NCBI GenBank assembly: GCA_963812525.1
Contig: CAWEVL010000012.1
Location: 186,001-250,000, forward strand
Reading direction: 5' to 3'
Origin: Bog-756 sp963812525
GTDB lineage: Bacteria; Actinomycetota; Acidimicrobiia; Acidimicrobiales; RAAP-2
Length of the DNA: 64,000 nt
Each line of letters opens with the position of its first letter. The first letter of the stretch is position 1. Positions 62,103 through 64,000 of this stretch are shown here, in pieces. The position numbers were made by a program, and so were the translations under genes. The notes beneath the pieces were generated by a model. That model saw only the letters and a list, made by a program, of their open reading frames with translations. It had not been told where the DNA came from and ran no database searches.

Positions 62103-63890
62103 TCAAGGATCACCTTGCGCAGCCGGACGGACGTCGGGGGTGACCTCCACGCACTCGTCGTCGGTGATGAATTCGAGGGCCTGCTCCAACGAGAGGAGGA
62201 GCGGGGGAGTGAGGCGGATGGCCTCGTCGGCGGCGGCGGAGCGGATATTGGTCTGCTTCTTCTCCTTGGTCGGGTTGACGTCCATCTCCTCGTCCCGGGC
62301 GTTCTCCCCGACCACCATGCCCTCGTAGACCTCGGTGCCCGGACCGACCAGCAGGATGCCCCGCTCCTGCAGGCTCATCAGGGTGTACCCGGTGGTCATA
62401 CCCCGGCGGTCGGCCACCATCGACCCGTTGCGCTTGGTCTTGAGCTCGCCGTGCCACGGCTCCCACCCGTCGAAGACGTGATGGAGCATGCCGGTGCCGC
62501 GGGTCTCGGTCATGAACTCGGTCCGGAAACCGACCAGGCCCCGGGCCGGCACCCGGTAGTCCATCCGGACCCATCCGGTGCCGTGGTTGACCATCTCGAT
62601 CAGCGTCCCCTTGCGCAGGGCCATGAGCTGGGTGACCACCCCCAGGTAGTCGTCGGGCACATCGATGGCCACCCGCTCCATGGGCTCGTGGAGCCTGCCC
62701 TCGATCTCGCGGGTCACCACCTGGGGTTTGCCCACGGTGAGCTCGAACCCCTCCCGCCGCATGGTCTCCACCAGCACGGCCAGCTGGAGCTCGCCCCGGC
62801 CCTGGACCTCCCAGGTGTCCGGGCGCTCGGTGGGCAGGACCCGCAGGGAGACGTTGCCCACCAGTTCGGCATCGAGGCGGTTGAGGATCTGGCGAGCGGT
62901 CAGCTTGGACCCGCCGGCCCCCGCCAGCGGCGAGGTGTTGATCCCGATGGTCATGGCCAGGCTGGGCTCGTCGACGGTGATCACGGGCAGGGGCCGGGGG
63001 TCGTCGGGGTCGGCCAGGGTCTCGCCGATGGTGATCTCGGCCATGCCGGCCACGGCGGCGATCTCTCCCGGGCCGGCCTCGGCGGCGTCCACCCGGTCGA
63101 GGGCGTCGGTGATGTAGAGCTCGGTGATCCTGGTGCGTTCGATGGTGCCGTCGATCTTGCACCACGCCACCGTCGACCCCTTGCGCAGGGTGCCGTTGTG
63201 GACCCGGCAGATGGCCAGCCGGCCCAGGTAGGGCGAGGCGTCGAGGTTGGACACGATGGCCTGCAGCGGCGTCTCCGGATCGAAGTGGGGCGCCGGGATC
63301 CGGTCCACGATGGCGCCGAACAGCGGCTCGAGGTCGGTGCCCTCCACGCCCTGCTCGGTGGCGGCCCACCCGGCCCGGGCGTTGGAGTAGAGGATGGGGA
63401 AGTCGATCTGGTGCTCGTCGGCGTCGAGGTCCAAGAAGAGCTCCTCCACCTCGTGGACCACCTCGTCGATGCGGGCATCCGGTCGGTCCACCTTGTTGAT
63501 GACCACCACCACGGGCAGCCGGGCCTGGAGGGCCTTGCGGAGCACGAACCGGGTCTGGGGCAGGGGTCCCTCCGAGGCGTCGACCAGGAGGAGGACGCCG
63601 TCCACCATGGTCAGCCCCCGCTCCACCTCCCCGCCGAAGTCGGCGTGGCCGGGGGTGTCGATGATGTTGATCTTGACCCCGTTGTGGAGGACGGCGGTGT
63701 TCTTGGCCAGGATGGTGATGCCCTTCTCCCGCTCCAGGTCGCCCGAGTCCATGACCCGCTCGTTGACCGACTGGTTGTCCCGGAAGGCCCCTGACTGCCA
63801 GAGCATGGCGTCGACCAGGGTGGTCTTCCCGTGGTCGACGTGGGCCACGATGGCCACGTTGCGGATGTCGTCTCGGGTCTGCAAAGGCAT
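62103..63890 (-). CDS. typA: Translational GTPase TypA/BipA
   Basis: 595 residues. G1 'VAHVDHGKTTLVDAMLWQSG', G2 region 'LEREKGITI', G3 'IDTPGHADFGG', G4 'VINKVDRP', G5 'SNARAGW'. Then EF-Tu-like domain 2 ('LGRLAICRVHNGTLRKG'), EF-G-like domains III and V ('LQGRGELQLAVLVETMRREG'-type block), and the BipA-specific C-terminal domain ('SLQERGILLVGPGTEVYEG', 'EKKQTNIRSAAADEAIRLTP'). It binds the ribosome and helps 50S assembly and stress growth. A TAGCCT box (63900-63905) lies nine bases before ATG 63890 without Shine-Dalgarno, implying a very short leader. Confidence 0.96.
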   Translation of the reverse strand: MPLQTRDDIRNVAIVAHVDHGKTTLVDAMLWQSGAFRDNQSVNERVMDSGDLEREKGITILAKNTAVLHNGVKINIIDTPGHADFGGEVERGLTMVDGVLLLVDASEGPLPQTRFVLRKALQARLPVVVVINKVDRPDARIDEVVHEVEELFLDLDADEHQIDFPILYSNARAGWAATEQGVEGTDLEPLFGAIVDRIPAPHFDPETPLQAIVSNLDASPYLGRLAICRVHNGTLRKGSTVAWCKIDGTIERTRITELYITDALDRVDAAEAGPGEIAAVAGMAEITIGETLADPDDPRPLPVITVDEPSLAMTIGINTSPLAGAGGSKLTARQILNRLDAELVGNVSLRVLPTERPDTWEVQGRGELQLAVLVETMRREGFELTVGKPQVVTREIEGRLHEPMERVAIDVPDDYLGVVTQLMALRKGTLIEMVNHGTGWVRMDYRVPARGLVGFRTEFMTETRGTGMLHHVFDGWEPWHGELKTKRNGSMVADRRGMTTGYTLMSLQERGILLVGPGTEVYEGMVVGENARDEEMDVNPTKEKKQTNIRSAAADEAIRLTPPLLLSLEQALEFITDDECVEVTPDVRPAAQGDP

Positions 63891-64000
63891 AAGGGGAGAA
63901 GGCTACCCGTCGGCAGCCGCTGTCCGGACGCCACCAGCGGTGTCGTCGTCCGAGCGGCCACCTCCCGGCGGCCACCCCGGAGCAGTCCACCCCGAGCAGT

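Noticed and set aside
1..64000. CRISPR arrays, insertion sequences, integrases
   Set aside because: No regularly spaced repeats, transposase or recombinase reading frames, or terminal inverted repeats were seen; the tandem repeats found are 15-base and within genes.

Overview
The window is about 70% G+C and looks like a chromosomal segment of a high-GC actinobacterium, most likely of an Acidimicrobiia-like lineage (my inference). Support for this: the block metG - tatD - double-psi-barrel secreted protein - rsmA/ksgA - ispE; tiny genes resembling the actinobacterial ribosomal proteins bL37 and bS22; an F420-type luciferase-like oxidoreductase; and many start codons lying 6-10 bases behind a TANNNT box, as expected for leaderless transcripts. 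There is no sign of a plasmid, prophage, insertion sequence or CRISPR array.

Layout. Positions 1-20 kb are dominated by envelope and exopolysaccharide genes: an SGNH-like protein with a phage-tail-like N-terminus, three acyltransferase-3 (OafA-type) membrane enzymes, a Tat-dependent lipoprotein, a YfhO-like giant membrane protein, two paralogous polytopic glycosyltransferase-like proteins, a GT-methyltransferase fusion, a 2-oxoglutarate oxygenase, GtrA, a zinc-ribbon methyltransferase and a fatty acid desaturase. Positions 21-25 kb hold a minus-strand operon: luciferase-like oxidoreductase, SCP-x-type thiolase, FabH-like ketoacyl synthase and nucleotidyltransferase. Then come a NifU-like scaffold, a fourth acyltransferase, a MarR/MFS pair with a palindromic operator lying inside its promoter, an acyl-CoA dehydrogenase, and a probable magnesium module (MgtE_N/CBS protein plus NRAMP-related transporter). 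Positions 34.6-49 kb return to glycan-type genes: GT4 + methyltransferase + alpha/alpha-barrel protein, two more acyltransferases, a GT2-methyltransferase fusion. They are interspersed with a GDT1 cation exchanger, aminopeptidase N and a PfkB kinase. From 49.4 kb to the end is housekeeping: glycerophosphodiesterase, bL37, DUF192, RsmI, MsrA, NUDIX, MetG, TatD, RlpA-like protein, RsmA, IspE, bS22, a two-component system, tRNA-Gln and TypA.

How the genes fit together. Six OafA-type acyltransferases (four with SGNH tails), several glycosyltransferases and methyltransferases, GtrA and YfhO suggest a heavily decorated surface glycan or glycolipid. The Mg module, MarR/MFS pair and two-component system are self-contained regulatory or transport units.

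Caution. About a dozen otherwise intact genes, including essential rsmA, are interrupted by single-base indels (roughly two dozen in all, mostly one extra base). I read these as sequencing errors, not pseudogenes, and give the coordinates of the whole gene in each case.
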